Notes: generated by a model from the sequence alone, not told the origin. 64,000 nt of DNA from Gemmobacter denitrificans (GCF_036964905.1 NZ_JBALHR010000003.1:248001-312000); one strand, 5' to 3'. Positions 25,072 to 34,617 are shown, counted from the first letter of the stretch. Numbers and translations are program-made.

Positions 25072-25944
25072 TTACACCCGATCCGTCGATTTGCGGTCAA
25101 ACAGGCCTTGAGGCATCACGAACAGCACGGCCAGAATGATGATGAAGGCGGCGGCGTCCTTGTATTGGCTGCTGATGTATCCAGCGGTCAGCGCCTCGAT
25201 CAGGCCCAGAAGAATCCCGCCGACCAGTGCGCCCTTGGGATTGCCCATGCCGCCCAGCATGGCCCCGGCAAAGCCCTTGAGCGCGAGCGCGATGCCGACA
25301 TCGTAGGATGTAAGCGTGATCGGTGTGACCAGCACCCCGGCCAGCGCGCCGATGGCGGCCGAAAGCGCAAAGGACAGCGTCATCACGAAATCGGTATTGA
25401 TACCCACAAGCTGCGCCGCCAACCGGTTGTTCGACGTGGCCAGCACGGCCTTGCCCAGCAAGGTCTTGGTGAAGAACACGAACAGGCCCGCAAACACGAC
25501 CAGCGCACCGCCGATCACCCACAGGCTTTGCGGCAGGATCGTCGCGCCCAGCAGATGCAGCGGATCGTCGCCGGTAAAGGCCGGAAAGCGATGGATCTGC
25601 TTGTCGAACACAAGCTGCGCCCCGCCGCGAATGAAGATCGACGCCCCGATCGTGATGATGATGAGCGACACGACCGGTGCCCCGCGGGCGGGTTCGATTG
25701 CCAGCTTGTTCAGTGCCACGCCAAGCGCTGCCGTCACCAGAATGGCGATCAGCGCGGCCAAAGGCAGTGGCAAGCCGGCGGCAAATGCAAAGACGGTGAT
25801 CATCCCGCCCAGCATGACAAATTCGCCTTGCGCGAAATTCACCACGTCGGATGCGTTGTAGATGATGGTGAAGCCGAGGGCGACCAATGCGTAAACTGCA
25901 CCGACCGTCACCCCCGAAAAGAGGAATTGCATGAGTTCCGACAT
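25072..25944 (-). CDS. livH: Branched-chain amino acid-type ABC transporter permease, LivH
   Basis: A protein of 290 residues starting at the ATG at 25944 (MSELMQFLFSGVTVGAVYAL), which has GGAGCG upstream; a longer start ten codons earlier is less likely. The LivH motifs ALGFTIIYNASDVVNFAQGE and GLIEALTAGYISSQYKDA are present. It is the partner permease of LivM. It follows the binding-protein gene by 87 bases. Confidence 0.93.
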   Translation of the reverse strand: MSELMQFLFSGVTVGAVYALVALGFTIIYNASDVVNFAQGEFVMLGGMITVFAFAAGLPLPLAALIAILVTAALGVALNKLAIEPARGAPVVSLIIITIGASIFIRGGAQLVFDKQIHRFPAFTGDDPLHLLGATILPQSLWVIGGALVVFAGLFVFFTKTLLGKAVLATSNNRLAAQLVGINTDFVMTLSFALSAAIGALAGVLVTPITLTSYDVGIALALKGFAGAMLGGMGNPKGALVGGILLGLIEALTAGYISSQYKDAAAFIIILAVLFVMPQGLFDRKSTDRV

Positions 25945-26031
25945 GCGGGCGCGCTCCGTCAGAGTGGGGGGCACGGGGGCGCCGTGCCTCTGGTCAGAAC
26001 GGGGCCGCGATGCGCGCGGCCCCGACAGGGG

Positions 26032-27168
26032 TTACTGAACGATGGTCCAGTCGCCGCCCTTGATTTCCAGCATCTTGAAGGCAGACAGATCAAGGCCGAG
26101 GTGATCCTCAGCGCTCAGGTTCACGATGCCGCCAGTGCCGACATAGCCCTTGGTTTCGCGGATCGCATCGCGGATCGCCACCGGTTCAGCCCCGGCCTTT
26201 TCCAGAGCGGCTTTCAGGATCATGAAGGCATCATAGGCATGGCCGCCAAAGGTGGACACCGGCGCACCGGTCTTTGCCTGGAAACTGTCGCGATAGCCGA
26301 TCACCACCGGTTTTTGCGGGTCGCTGTCAGGCAGCAGATCGGCCACCAGCAGGGCGGCGGCGGGCAGGCGCACGCCTTCGGCAGCCTCGGCCCCGGCCAG
26401 TTCGATATAGCTTTTCGAGGCAACGCCATGCGATTGGTACAGCGGCAGGCCCACGGCCAGCTGGGCATAGTTGCGCGTCACGATCGACGGGCCCTGACCA
26501 AAGCCGGTGTTCAGCACCGCCTGCACCCCATCGGTATTCTTGATATTGGTCAGCTGCGGGGTCATGTCGGCATCCTTGGGATCGTAGGTTTCCTCGGCGA
26601 CGATCTCGATCCCGTAATTGCCCACAACGCCCTTGCACTGCGCCTGCATCGACGCGCCAAAACCGTCAGTCCCGGCGATCAGGCCGATTTTGGTGATGCT
26701 GCGGGCCTGCATGTCTTCAAAGATCTTCTGGCAGGCCATGCGGTCGGTATGTGGGGTCTTGAAGGTGAAGGGCTTCACCGGTTCGATGATATCCACAGCC
26801 CCGGCCAGCGAGATGAACGGGATTTCATTATCCTCGGCCACCGGGATGATCGACATGGTCGTGCCGGTGGTGGTGCCGCCGATGATGGCCACAACCTCGT
26901 CATCCTCGACCAGGCGGGTGGCGAAGGTGCGCGCCTTGTTCGGGTCGCCGCCATCGTCATACATCACCAGTTCGATCTGTTCGCCGTTGATGCCACCGGC
27001 GGTGTTGACTTCCTCCACCAGCATTTCCAGCGTCTTGGCCTCTGGATCGCCCAGGAAAGAGGCCGGACCGGTGGCCGAAAGCGTGGCGCCGATCCTGATT
27101 TCGGCCAGCGCGGGCAGGGCAAGGCCAAGGCTGGCCAGGGTGACAAGGGCAGTCGTGGTCAGTTTCAT
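26032..27168 (-). CDS. Periplasmic substrate-binding protein of the Liv-type importer
   Basis: A protein of 378 residues starting at the ATG at 27168 behind GAGGAGAAG. A Sec signal peptide (MKLTTTALVTLASLGLALPALAE without lipobox) precedes a type 1 periplasmic binding fold (IRIGATLSATGPASFLGDPE, VVAIIGGTTTGTTMSIIPVA, VGNYGIEIVAEETYDPKDAD). It delivers substrate to LivHMGF. Some members bind aromatic carboxylates, and the neighbouring paa genes favour phenylacetate or a similar acid over leucine; the ligand cannot be read from sequence. Confidence 0.9.
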   Translation of the reverse strand: MKLTTTALVTLASLGLALPALAEIRIGATLSATGPASFLGDPEAKTLEMLVEEVNTAGGINGEQIELVMYDDGGDPNKARTFATRLVEDDEVVAIIGGTTTGTTMSIIPVAEDNEIPFISLAGAVDIIEPVKPFTFKTPHTDRMACQKIFEDMQARSITKIGLIAGTDGFGASMQAQCKGVVGNYGIEIVAEETYDPKDADMTPQLTNIKNTDGVQAVLNTGFGQGPSIVTRNYAQLAVGLPLYQSHGVASKSYIELAGAEAAEGVRLPAAALLVADLLPDSDPQKPVVIGYRDSFQAKTGAPVSTFGGHAYDAFMILKAALEKAGAEPVAIRDAIRETKGYVGTGGIVNLSAEDHLGLDLSAFKMLEIKGGDWTIVQ

Positions 27169-27203
27169 TCGCTTCTCCTCCAAGGAATGACAGGTGGACA
27201 GGA

Positions 27204-28850
27204 TCATGCCGCCGGTCGACGCCACATCACGCGGCGAAAGCGGGGGGCAATGAAGGCGGGGTCGGTCAGGCAGGCAGTGCCCGCCGGGTTCACGCCGGTG
27301 ACGTGAAAGTCACTGAAGGCGGCGGATTGGTTGACGTAGATATTGCCGGTCAGGTTGATCGACAGGTTCACCCCCGCTGCGGTGAAGGCGGCGATGGCAC
27401 GGGTGATGCGGCTCTCGTCAGTATCGTAAAGGGCTGCCGTGATCGCGCCTTTGGCGCGGGCCAGTGCGGCGGCGCGGCTGATCGCATCATCGGCGGTATC
27501 GCAGGCGGCGATAAGGGTAATCGGGCCGAAACACTCCTCTTCCGAGATCGGATCGTCCGCTTCGACCGCCAGCAGCATTGGCGATGCGGTCCGGCCGTCG
27601 CCAAGTGGGGCCGAGGCACGGATCACCCGGCCTTTGCTGCCCATCGCCTCAAGCCGTGCGAGGGTTGCCGGGTTGGCAATGGCCCCGGCAATCCCGGCGG
27701 CGCGGCCCGGATCGGCCAGCAGCGCATCAATGGCATCGGCCAGCGCCTGTGCAACCTCGTCAAAGCTGCGATGCCCCTGATCGGTGTCGATGCCGCCCTG
27801 AGGCACGAAGATGGTTTGGGGCGCGGTGCACATCTGCCCGGAATAGAGGGATAGCGAGAACGCCAGATTTGCGCACATGCCAGCGAAATCATCCGTCGCC
27901 GCAATGGTCACGGTATTCACCCCGGCTTCTTCGGTGAACAGATGCGCCTGGCGTGCCTTGCCCCGCAGCCATGCCCCAAAGGCCGACGACCCGGTATAAT
28001 CCACCAGCTTGACCGCAGGATCAGTGGCCAGCTGCTGTGTCACCTCGGCCCCGGGGGCATCGACCGCCAGCAGGACGGCATCGGCGGGCAGGTCGGCTTC
28101 CGTCAATACCTCGCGCAGTACCCGCACGGTCAGCGCCAGCGGCAGGATCGCCGCAGGATGGGGTTTCACGATCACCGGGTTGCCGGTGGCCAGGCTGGCA
28201 AATAGGCCAGGATAGCTGTTCCATGTCGGGAAGGTGTTGCAGCCGATGGTCAGCGCGATCCCGGCAGGAACCAGCGCCCAGTGCTTTTCCAGCACAATGG
28301 GCGCGGCCTTGCCCTGCGGCTTTTCCCAGCGGGCGACGGCGGCAAAGCGGGTCATCTCGGCATAGGCCAGGGCCACGGCTTCCAATCCCCGATCCTGCGC
28401 ATGGGGCCCACCGGCCTGAAAGGCCATGGCAAAGGCCTGTCCGGTGCTGTGCATTGTGGCATTGGCCATCAGAAAGCTGTGGCTATTCAGGCGTATCAGG
28501 GCCTCAAGGCAGATCCCCACCCGCGTTTCGGGCGTGGCTGCCGCCAGCGCCGGGGCGGCGGTCTGCGCCGCCGCGATCAGCGCCGCAGGTTCCGCCGCCG
28601 GATAGGTTATGCGAATCGCCGGTCCGAAGGGGGATTGCTCTGATCCCAGCCGGGCCGATTCGGGATGACCGGGCAGCGCGAAGGGCTGGCCCAATAGCGC
28701 GGAAAAGGCGGCATCGCCCTCGGCCTTGGCAGTTTCGCCGTAAATCTTGCCACTGGGAACCTCGGGGAAAGGTGCCCAATATTCACGGGTCTGCAGGGCC
28801 GTAAGCGCACGGTCCAGCAGCGCGCGGTGGCGGTTGAACAGGTCTGTCAT
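27204..28850 (-). CDS. paaN: PaaN, phenylacetic acid degradation aldehyde dehydrogenase-like protein
   Basis: A protein of 548 residues starting at the ATG at 28850 with GGGAGG six bases upstream. It is an aldehyde dehydrogenase superfamily member with nucleophile Cys in YSGQMCTAPQ and general base Glu in LFTEEAGVNT. The N-terminal region (FNRHRALLDRALTALQTREYWAPFPE) is typical of PaaN. PaaN proteins substitute for the dehydrogenase part of PaaZ in oxidising the ring-opened semialdehyde of phenylacetyl-CoA breakdown. It is the first gene of the minus-strand operon paaN-liv-fadJ-like and diverges from paaG. Confidence 0.88.
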   Translation of the reverse strand: MTDLFNRHRALLDRALTALQTREYWAPFPEVPSGKIYGETAKAEGDAAFSALLGQPFALPGHPESARLGSEQSPFGPAIRITYPAAEPAALIAAAQTAAPALAAATPETRVGICLEALIRLNSHSFLMANATMHSTGQAFAMAFQAGGPHAQDRGLEAVALAYAEMTRFAAVARWEKPQGKAAPIVLEKHWALVPAGIALTIGCNTFPTWNSYPGLFASLATGNPVIVKPHPAAILPLALTVRVLREVLTEADLPADAVLLAVDAPGAEVTQQLATDPAVKLVDYTGSSAFGAWLRGKARQAHLFTEEAGVNTVTIAATDDFAGMCANLAFSLSLYSGQMCTAPQTIFVPQGGIDTDQGHRSFDEVAQALADAIDALLADPGRAAGIAGAIANPATLARLEAMGSKGRVIRASAPLGDGRTASPMLLAVEADDPISEEECFGPITLIAACDTADDAISRAAALARAKGAITAALYDTDESRITRAIAAFTAAGVNLSINLTGNIYVNQSAAFSDFHVTGVNPAGTACLTDPAFIAPRFRRVMWRRPAA

Positions 28851-28898
28851 GCTAAGCCTCCCAGCCGGGCTCCCCCCCCGGCTTGGCTTTATCATTGA

Positions 28899-28910
28899 CC
28901 GACCGGTCGG
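28899..28910. promoter_or_regulatory. Palindromic operator between paaN and paaG
   Basis: CCGACCGGTCGG is a perfect 12-base palindrome centred between the divergent paaN and paaG starts, a sequence type often bound by TetR-family repressors. The TetR gene at 31645 in the paaG operon is the obvious candidate, giving shared control of both arms. Confidence 0.6.
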
Positions 28911-28968
28911 CTTATGCAACAAGATTCTGCGAGGCCCGCGCAAATCCGGCGCGGCAAGGGAGAGAAAA

Positions 28969-29763
28969 ATGTCCAACCCGGAAACCGTGCTGTCGGCGCT
29001 GGCCGATGGTGTGCTGACGCTGGTTCTGAACCGCCCTGACAAGCTGAATTCTTTCAACGAAGAGATGCACCTTGCCTTTCGCGCCGGGCTTGAGCGCGCG
29101 CGCGATGATGCGGCGGTGCGGGCAGTTCTGATCACCGGATCGGGGCGGGGTTTTTGTGCCGGGCAGGATCTGGGCGATCGTGATCCGCGCAAGGGTGGCC
29201 CGGCGCCTGATCTGGGCCGCACGCTCGAGACGTTCTACAATCCCAACCTGCGGCTGATCCGCGATCTGGAAAAACCGGTGGTTTGCGCGGTGAATGGCGT
29301 GGCTGCAGGCGCCGGGGCCAATATCGCATTGGCCTGTGATATCGTGCTGGCGGCAAAATCGGCCAGGTTCATTCAGGCCTTTGCGAAGATTGGGCTGGTG
29401 CCTGATGCAGGCGGCAGCTGGAGCCTTGCGCGCATTCTGGGGGAACCCCGCGCCAAGGCCCTGGCTCTGACGGCAGAACCGATCACAGCTGAACGCGCTG
29501 CCGATTGGGGCATGATCTGGCAGGCACTGGACGATGATGCACTGATGCCCGAAGCTCAGACGCTGGCCCGCAGCCTTGCCGCAGGGCCGACCTTGGGATT
29601 GGGGCTGACCAAGCGGCTGATTCAGGCCGCCGCGACCAACAGCCTTGATGCGCAGCTGGATATGGAGCGCGATTGCCAGCAGATTGCAGGCCGCAGCGCC
29701 GATTATGCCGAAGGGGTGACGGCCTTTCTGGAAAAACGCAAGCCGGAGTTCCGTGGGCAATGA
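28969..29763 (+). CDS. paaG: PaaG-type enoyl-CoA hydratase/isomerase
   Basis: A protein of 264 residues starting at the ATG at 28969 behind AAGGGAGAG. The crotonase fold has RPDKLNSFNEEMHLAF, GRGFCAGQDLGDRD, GVAAGAGANIALACD and FIQAFAKIGLVPDAGGSWSL. The Asp in the VPDAGGSW region is typical of PaaG, which isomerises ring-epoxy phenylacetyl-CoA to the oxepin. The order paaG-paaI-paaK matches known phenylacetate clusters. Its stop overlaps the paaI start by four bases. The paaABCDE epoxidase genes are not in the window. Confidence 0.88.
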   Translation: MSNPETVLSALADGVLTLVLNRPDKLNSFNEEMHLAFRAGLERARDDAAVRAVLITGSGRGFCAGQDLGDRDPRKGGPAPDLGRTLETFYNPNLRLIRDLEKPVVCAVNGVAAGAGANIALACDIVLAAKSARFIQAFAKIGLVPDAGGSWSLARILGEPRAKALALTAEPITAERAADWGMIWQALDDDALMPEAQTLARSLAAGPTLGLGLTKRLIQAAATNSLDAQLDMERDCQQIAGRSADYAEGVTAFLEKRKPEFRGQ

Positions 29764-30203
29764 AACCTGTAGCCGATATGACCCCGCAAGAGCTGGCCGA
29801 AGCATCGGCCGCCGCCATGTGGAATGACGACAGTGCAAGCCAGCGGCTGAACATGGTGCTGGATCACATCGCGCCGGGGCATGCCCGACTGTCGATGACC
29901 GTGACCAAGGATATGTCGAACGGCCATGGCAATTGCCATGGGGGTTACATCTTCACGCTGGCGGACAGTGCCTTTGCCTTTGCCTGCAACAGCTATAACC
30001 AGATGGCGGTCGCGCAGCATTGCAGTGTCACCTATCTGATCCCAGCCCATATTGGCGACCGATTGACGGCCACGGCGACCGAAGTGTCCCGGCGGGGTCG
30101 GTCTGGCATCTATGACATCCGCATCACCAATCAGGATGGCGCGCATGTGGCCGAATTCCGTGGCCATTCGCGCACTGTCAAGGGCACCCATCTGCCGGAA
30201 TGA
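29760..30203 (+). CDS. paaI: PaaI hydroxyphenylacetyl-CoA thioesterase
   Basis: A protein of 147 residues with a hotdog fold. The PaaI motif SNGHGNCHGGYIFTLADSAFAF contains the Asn, Gly-Gly and Asp active-site residues. PaaI clears dead-end CoA esters to free trapped CoA during phenylacetate breakdown. It overlaps paaG by ATGA, so the two are translationally coupled; paaK follows 33 bases later. Confidence 0.92.
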   Translation: MKPVADMTPQELAEASAAAMWNDDSASQRLNMVLDHIAPGHARLSMTVTKDMSNGHGNCHGGYIFTLADSAFAFACNSYNQMAVAQHCSVTYLIPAHIGDRLTATATEVSRRGRSGIYDIRITNQDGAHVAEFRGHSRTVKGTHLPE

Positions 30204-30236
30204 CCGGCCCCGGAATTTCCATAGGGAGGAGAAACC

Positions 30237-31547
30237 ATGGAAGACCTGACCCCGAACCGCAAGGATCTGGACCCGATCGAAATCGCGTCACGCGATGAAA
30301 TCGAGGCGCTGCAATTCCACCGCATGAAGCGGTCGCTGAAACATGCCTATGAAAACTCGCCCTTCTACCGCAACCGGTTCATCGAGCATGATGTTCACCC
30401 CGAAGACCTGAAATCGCTGAAGGATATCGCCAGGTTCCCCTTCACGGTGAAGCAGGATCTGCGCGACACCTATCCCTTTGGCATGTTCGCGGTGCCGCAA
30501 TCGAAACTGGTGCGCATCCACGGATCATCGGGCACCACGGGCAAGCCGACCGTGGTGGGCTATACCGCCAGCGATATCGACCATTGGGCCAATCTGATCG
30601 CCCGGTCGATCCGCGCGGCGGGCGGGCGGCCCGGCGACATCTTGCACAATGCCTATGGCTATGGGCTGTTCACCGGCGGTCTGGGCGCGCATTACGGGGC
30701 AGAGCGGCTGGGTTGTACGGTGGTGCCCATCTCGGGCGGGATGACCGAACGGCAGGTCACGCTTATCACCGATTTCAAACCCAGCATCATCATGGTGACG
30801 CCCAGCTACATGCTGTCGATCCTGGATGAATTCCGCCGTCAGGGGCTCGACCCGCGGCAATCCTCGCTCAAAGTCGGGATTTTCGGGGCCGAACCCTGGA
30901 CCAACGCCATGCGCGAGGAAATCGAAGAAGCGTTCGACATGCATGCCGTGGATATCTATGGCCTGTCCGAGGTGATGGGGCCGGGTGTCGCGCAGGAATG
31001 TGTGGAAACCAAGGATGGGTTGCATATCTGGGAGGATCACTTCTATCCCGAAATCATCGATCCGGTTACGGGCGAGGTGCTACCCGATGGCCAGATGGGC
31101 GAGTTGGTCTTTACCACGCTGACCAAGGAAGGCCTGCCCATGGTGCGTTATCGCACCCGCGATCTGACCCGGCTGCTGCCCGGCACGGCGCGCAGCATGC
31201 GGCGGATCGAAAAGATCACCGGGCGCAGCGATGACATGATCATTCTGCGCGGGGTGAATGTCTTCCCGACCCAGATCGAGGAACAGATCCTGAAATGCGC
31301 GGGTCTTGCGCCGCATTTCCAGATCGAACTGACCCGGGCCGGACGGATGGATACAATGACGGTACATGTCGAATGCACGCCGGACAGGGTGGATGAAGGC
31401 GCAAGGGCGCAATCGGCCAAGGAACTGGCGCATCACATCAAATCGGTCGTAGGCGTCAGCACCAGGATCGAGGTGCGCGATCCGGGCAGCGTTGCGCGGT
31501 CGGAAGGCAAGGCCAAGCGGGTTGTGGACAACCGCCCGAAGGAATGA
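30237..31547 (+). CDS. paaK: Phenylacetate-CoA ligase
   Basis: A protein of 436 residues, normal for PaaK. The adenylate-forming P-loop is IHGSSGTTGKPTVVGY, followed by YGYGLFTGGLGAHYGAERLG, DIYGLSEVMGPGVAQEC and C-terminal GRSDDMIILRGVNVFPTQIE. It activates phenylacetate with ATP and CoA, the committed step of the pathway. GGGAGGAG precedes the ATG. It is in the divergent paaG operon. Confidence 0.96.
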   Translation: MEDLTPNRKDLDPIEIASRDEIEALQFHRMKRSLKHAYENSPFYRNRFIEHDVHPEDLKSLKDIARFPFTVKQDLRDTYPFGMFAVPQSKLVRIHGSSGTTGKPTVVGYTASDIDHWANLIARSIRAAGGRPGDILHNAYGYGLFTGGLGAHYGAERLGCTVVPISGGMTERQVTLITDFKPSIIMVTPSYMLSILDEFRRQGLDPRQSSLKVGIFGAEPWTNAMREEIEEAFDMHAVDIYGLSEVMGPGVAQECVETKDGLHIWEDHFYPEIIDPVTGEVLPDGQMGELVFTTLTKEGLPMVRYRTRDLTRLLPGTARSMRRIEKITGRSDDMIILRGVNVFPTQIEEQILKCAGLAPHFQIELTRAGRMDTMTVHVECTPDRVDEGARAQSAKELAHHIKSVVGVSTRIEVRDPGSVARSEGKAKRVVDNRPKE

Positions 31548-31644
31548 CAGCCAAATGCGGCAAGACGGGTGACTTGCGCCCGCCTTGCCGCTAAAGCGGG
31601 GAGAAATCCCCCAATTTCGGCCCCGAAGGGCAGGGAAGTGCAGA

Positions 31645-32244
31645 ATGGCGCGGACAAGGGCGCAGGATTTCGAAGAAAAGCAGCGTGGCATTCTGGAACA
31701 TGCCGCGCGGGTCTTTGCCGAACAGGGCATGGAAAAAGCCTCCATGTCGCAGGTGGCGGCACAGGCGCAAGTGTCAAAGGCGCTCTTGTATCATTACTAC
31801 CCCAGCAAGGATGCGCTGATCTTCGCGATCATCCACAGCCATCTGGAGGAACTGGACGAAGCGGTCGAACAGGCCGATGATGCCAGCCTGCCACCGCATC
31901 AGCGGCTGCGCGGTCTGGTAGGTGCCGTACTGGAAACCTATCGCGGGGCCGATGATCAGCACAAGGTGCAGTTGAACGCGACCTCGGCCCTGTCGGATGC
32001 GCAAAAGGCCGAAATCACCGAACTGGAACGCAGGATCGTCCGGCGCTTTGCGGCTGTGCTGGATGAAATCAATCCGGGCCTGAACGACAAAAACCGCCCC
32101 TTGCTGACACCGGTCACCATGTCGCTCTTTGGCATGATGAACTGGATGTACATGTGGTTCAAGGAAGGCGGGCGCATCTCGCGCGAGGATTACGCCGATG
32201 TGGCAACGACGCTGATCCTTGAAGGGATCAAGGCGGTCAAGTAA
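31645..32244 (+). CDS. paaR: TetR family regulator of the phenylacetate genes (PaaR-like)
   Basis: A protein of 199 residues starting at the ATG at 31645. The N-terminal TetR helix-turn-helix is AARVFAEQGMEKASMSQVAA and VSKALLYHYYPSKDALIFAI; the C-terminal ligand domain is helical (WMYMWFKEGGRISREDYADV). It ends the paaG-paaI-paaK operon, 97 bases after paaK. TetR repressors of this position, named PaaR in beta-proteobacteria, sense phenylacetyl-CoA; the palindrome at 28899 is its likely target. The name is inferred from context. Confidence 0.75.
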   Translation: MARTRAQDFEEKQRGILEHAARVFAEQGMEKASMSQVAAQAQVSKALLYHYYPSKDALIFAIIHSHLEELDEAVEQADDASLPPHQRLRGLVGAVLETYRGADDQHKVQLNATSALSDAQKAEITELERRIVRRFAAVLDEINPGLNDKNRPLLTPVTMSLFGMMNWMYMWFKEGGRISREDYADVATTLILEGIKAVK

Positions 32245-32354
32245 CCCGCCCGCTGTAATTTCCCGGCCTTGATTGCAACATTGGCCCAGTCGGTCGGCCC
32301 TTGCATCGGCGGGCCGGGCGTGAAACCTTGGCCCGGCATGCGAAAGGCCCGGTC

Positions 32355-33281
32355 ATGTTACCCATCCTGTTGAAATGCCTGCCGTTCTTTGCCCTGATCG
32401 GCCTTGGCTATCTGGCTGGTCGTACACGGTTCTTCCCGCCCGAAGGGGTGGCGTGGCTGACGAAATTCGTGTTCTTCTTTGCGCTTTCGGCCATGTTGTT
32501 CCGCTTTGCCGCAAATCTGAGCCTGTCTGACATCTTTGATCTGCCCTTTGTGCTGGCCTATCTGTCGGCGTCGGTCCTGCTTTATGCCCTTGTGATGGCG
32601 ATGGCCCGTCTGCGCGGGCGCAGCATCGAGGAAGCCGCGATGGAGGCGCAATGCGCCCAATCGGGCAATACCGGTTTCCTGGGCGTGCCGATGCTGGTTG
32701 TGCTGCTGGGGGAACAGGCTGCCGGTCCGGTGCTGATGGTGCTGACGGTGGATATGGTGGTGTTCTCGTCCCTTATCACGCTGATCATCACCGGCGCGCG
32801 TGGCGGGGCCTTTGGGGTGCAGACCCTGCAGGCGCTGGCTTTGGGCTGGGTCAGGAACCCGATGGTGGTATCGATCGTGCCGGGGCTGATCTGGTCCGGC
32901 ATGGCCTTGCCGGTGCCCGGCCCGGTGAACGAGTTTCTGGCAATCCTTGGGGCGGCCGCCACGCCGGGCGCGCTGTTTGCCATCGGCGCATCGCTGGCAG
33001 GGCGGGGCGCGGAACGACTGGTGGTAGCGGGCTGGTTGTCAGGGGCCAAGCTGGTGCTGCATCCTGCGCTGGTGGCGCTGGCTGCCTTCTGGCTGTTTCC
33101 GGTGGAACCGGTCGCCGCAGGGGTCATGGTGGCCGCAGCCAGCCTTCCGGTCGCCGGGAATGTGTATATTCTAGCCCAGCATTACGGCGTGGCCCCGCAG
33201 CGGGTGTCCACCGCCATTCTGATTTCAACCGCCGCCAGCATCCTGACGGTGCCAGCGGTGATCGCCTGGGTGACAGGCTGA
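32355..33281 (+). CDS. AEC family (auxin efflux carrier-like) transporter
   Basis: A protein of 308 residues with about ten membrane helices, starting at the ATG at 32355 (MLPILLKCLPFFALIGLGYL). The AEC family pattern is clear: GYLAGRTRFFPPEGVAWLTK at the N-terminus, QSGNTGFLGVPML mid-protein and SLPVAGNVYILAQHYG near the end. Bacterial members export or import organic acids such as malate. It follows the TetR gene by 110 bases and precedes fghA by 13 bases, so it may belong with the downstream genes. Confidence 0.88.
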   Translation: MLPILLKCLPFFALIGLGYLAGRTRFFPPEGVAWLTKFVFFFALSAMLFRFAANLSLSDIFDLPFVLAYLSASVLLYALVMAMARLRGRSIEEAAMEAQCAQSGNTGFLGVPMLVVLLGEQAAGPVLMVLTVDMVVFSSLITLIITGARGGAFGVQTLQALALGWVRNPMVVSIVPGLIWSGMALPVPGPVNEFLAILGAAATPGALFAIGASLAGRGAERLVVAGWLSGAKLVLHPALVALAAFWLFPVEPVAAGVMVAAASLPVAGNVYILAQHYGVAPQRVSTAILISTAASILTVPAVIAWVTG

Positions 33282-33294
33282 GGAAGGGGACCAA

Positions 33295-34125
33295 ATGAAG
33301 ACAATCAGCGAAAACCGCGCCTTTGGCGGCGTGCAGGGGGTCTATACCCACGCCTCCGCAGCCTGTGCCTGCGACATGACCTTTGGCCTCTTCCTGCCGG
33401 AAGAAGCCGAACGGGGCCCGGTTCCGGTGATCTGGTACTTGTCAGGGCTGACCTGCACCCATGAAAACGCCATGGTAAAGGCAGGCGCGCAGAAATGGGC
33501 GGCCGAGGCGGGCGTGGCACTGATCTTCCCCGATACCAGCCCGCGCGGTGCAGGCGTGGCCAATGATGATGCCTATGATCTGGGGCAGGGCGCAGGATTC
33601 TATGTGAACGCGACCGAAAATCCATGGGCGCCGCATTTCCGCATGTGGGATTACATCACCGATGAACTGCCCACGATCCTGTTTTCCGCCTTCCCGGTGG
33701 CCGAAGAACGGCAATCGATCATGGGGCATTCCATGGGCGGTCATGGTGCACTGACCATCGCCATGAGCTTTCCGGGCCGCTACCGCTCGGTTTCGGCTTT
33801 CGCGCCGATTGCCTATCCGACGGCGAGCGATTGGGGGCGCAAGCAGTTCACAGCCTATCTGGGCCCGGACGAAACGAAATGGGCCGCCCATGATGCAACC
33901 CTGCTGATGCGGAAGCGCGGTTTTGACGGGCCGATCCTGATTGATCAGGGATCGAGCGACCAGTTCCTTGATCTGTTGAAACCCGAAGCCCTGGCCGAGG
34001 CGATGGCGGTGCGCAGACAAGGTGCCACCTTCCGCATGCAGAAGGGCTATGACCACAGCTATTTCTTTGTTTCGACCTTCATCGAAGATCACATCGGCTT
34101 TCACGCCGCGGCCCTGTATGACTGA
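33295..34125 (+). CDS. fghA: S-formylglutathione hydrolase
   Basis: A protein of 276 residues, an alpha/beta hydrolase of the esterase D type. The nucleophile Ser is in MGHSMGGHGALT, the Asp in IDQGSSDQFLD and the His in GYDHSYFF. LSGLTCTHENAMVKAGAQ is a family hallmark. It hydrolyses S-formylglutathione to formate and glutathione in formaldehyde detoxification. GAGGAAGGGG precedes the ATG. No adhC homologue is adjacent. Confidence 0.95.
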   Translation: MKTISENRAFGGVQGVYTHASAACACDMTFGLFLPEEAERGPVPVIWYLSGLTCTHENAMVKAGAQKWAAEAGVALIFPDTSPRGAGVANDDAYDLGQGAGFYVNATENPWAPHFRMWDYITDELPTILFSAFPVAEERQSIMGHSMGGHGALTIAMSFPGRYRSVSAFAPIAYPTASDWGRKQFTAYLGPDETKWAAHDATLLMRKRGFDGPILIDQGSSDQFLDLLKPEALAEAMAVRRQGATFRMQKGYDHSYFFVSTFIEDHIGFHAAALYD

Positions 34126-34570
34126 TCGCTGCATCTATATCGACGCCGATGCCTGCCCGGTAAAGGCCGAGGCCGAGGCCGTGGCAACCCGGCTGCGGGT
34201 GCGGATGGTGCTGGTGTCGAATGGCGGTATCCGCCCCTCTGCCAATCCGCTGGTGGAAAGCATCTTTGTGCCCGATGGGCCGGATGAGGCCGACAAGTGG
34301 ATCGCCGAACGCGCCGGGCCGGGCGATGTGGTGGTGACGGGGGATATTCCGCTTGCCGCGAAATGTGTTGCGGCGGGGGCGCAGGTTCTGAAACCGAATG
34401 GCGAGATCCTGACCCCGGCCAATATCGGCAACGTCCTGGCCACACGCGATCTGATGCAGGATCTGCGCAGTGCCGATCCGTTTCGCCAGGGCGGGGGGCG
34501 GCCCTTCAGCAAGGCGGATCGGTCGCGCTTTCTGGATGCGCTGGACCGGGCGCTGCGCCGTCCGGTCTAG
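34118..34570 (+). CDS. YaiI/YqxD family (DUF188) protein
   Basis: A protein of 150 residues with the DUF188 signature CIYIDADACPVKAEAEAVAT, VVVTGDIPLAAKCVAAGAQV and RPFSKADRSRFLDALDRAL. The fold is PIN-like with conserved aspartates, so a metal-dependent nuclease role has been suggested for the family, but function is not established. It overlaps the end of fghA by eight bases. Confidence 0.9.
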   Translation: MTDRCIYIDADACPVKAEAEAVATRLRVRMVLVSNGGIRPSANPLVESIFVPDGPDEADKWIAERAGPGDVVVTGDIPLAAKCVAAGAQVLKPNGEILTPANIGNVLATRDLMQDLRSADPFRQGGGRPFSKADRSRFLDALDRALRRPV

Positions 34571-34617
34571 TTTGGTTGTACAACGGTGCTGCGGCCTGTC
34601 GCTAATGGCGCCATGGG

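Noticed and set aside
24739..27306. 855-codon plus-strand frame
   Set aside because: It is antisense to livM, livH and the binding-protein gene and shows His/Gln/Arg-rich shadow composition without domains.
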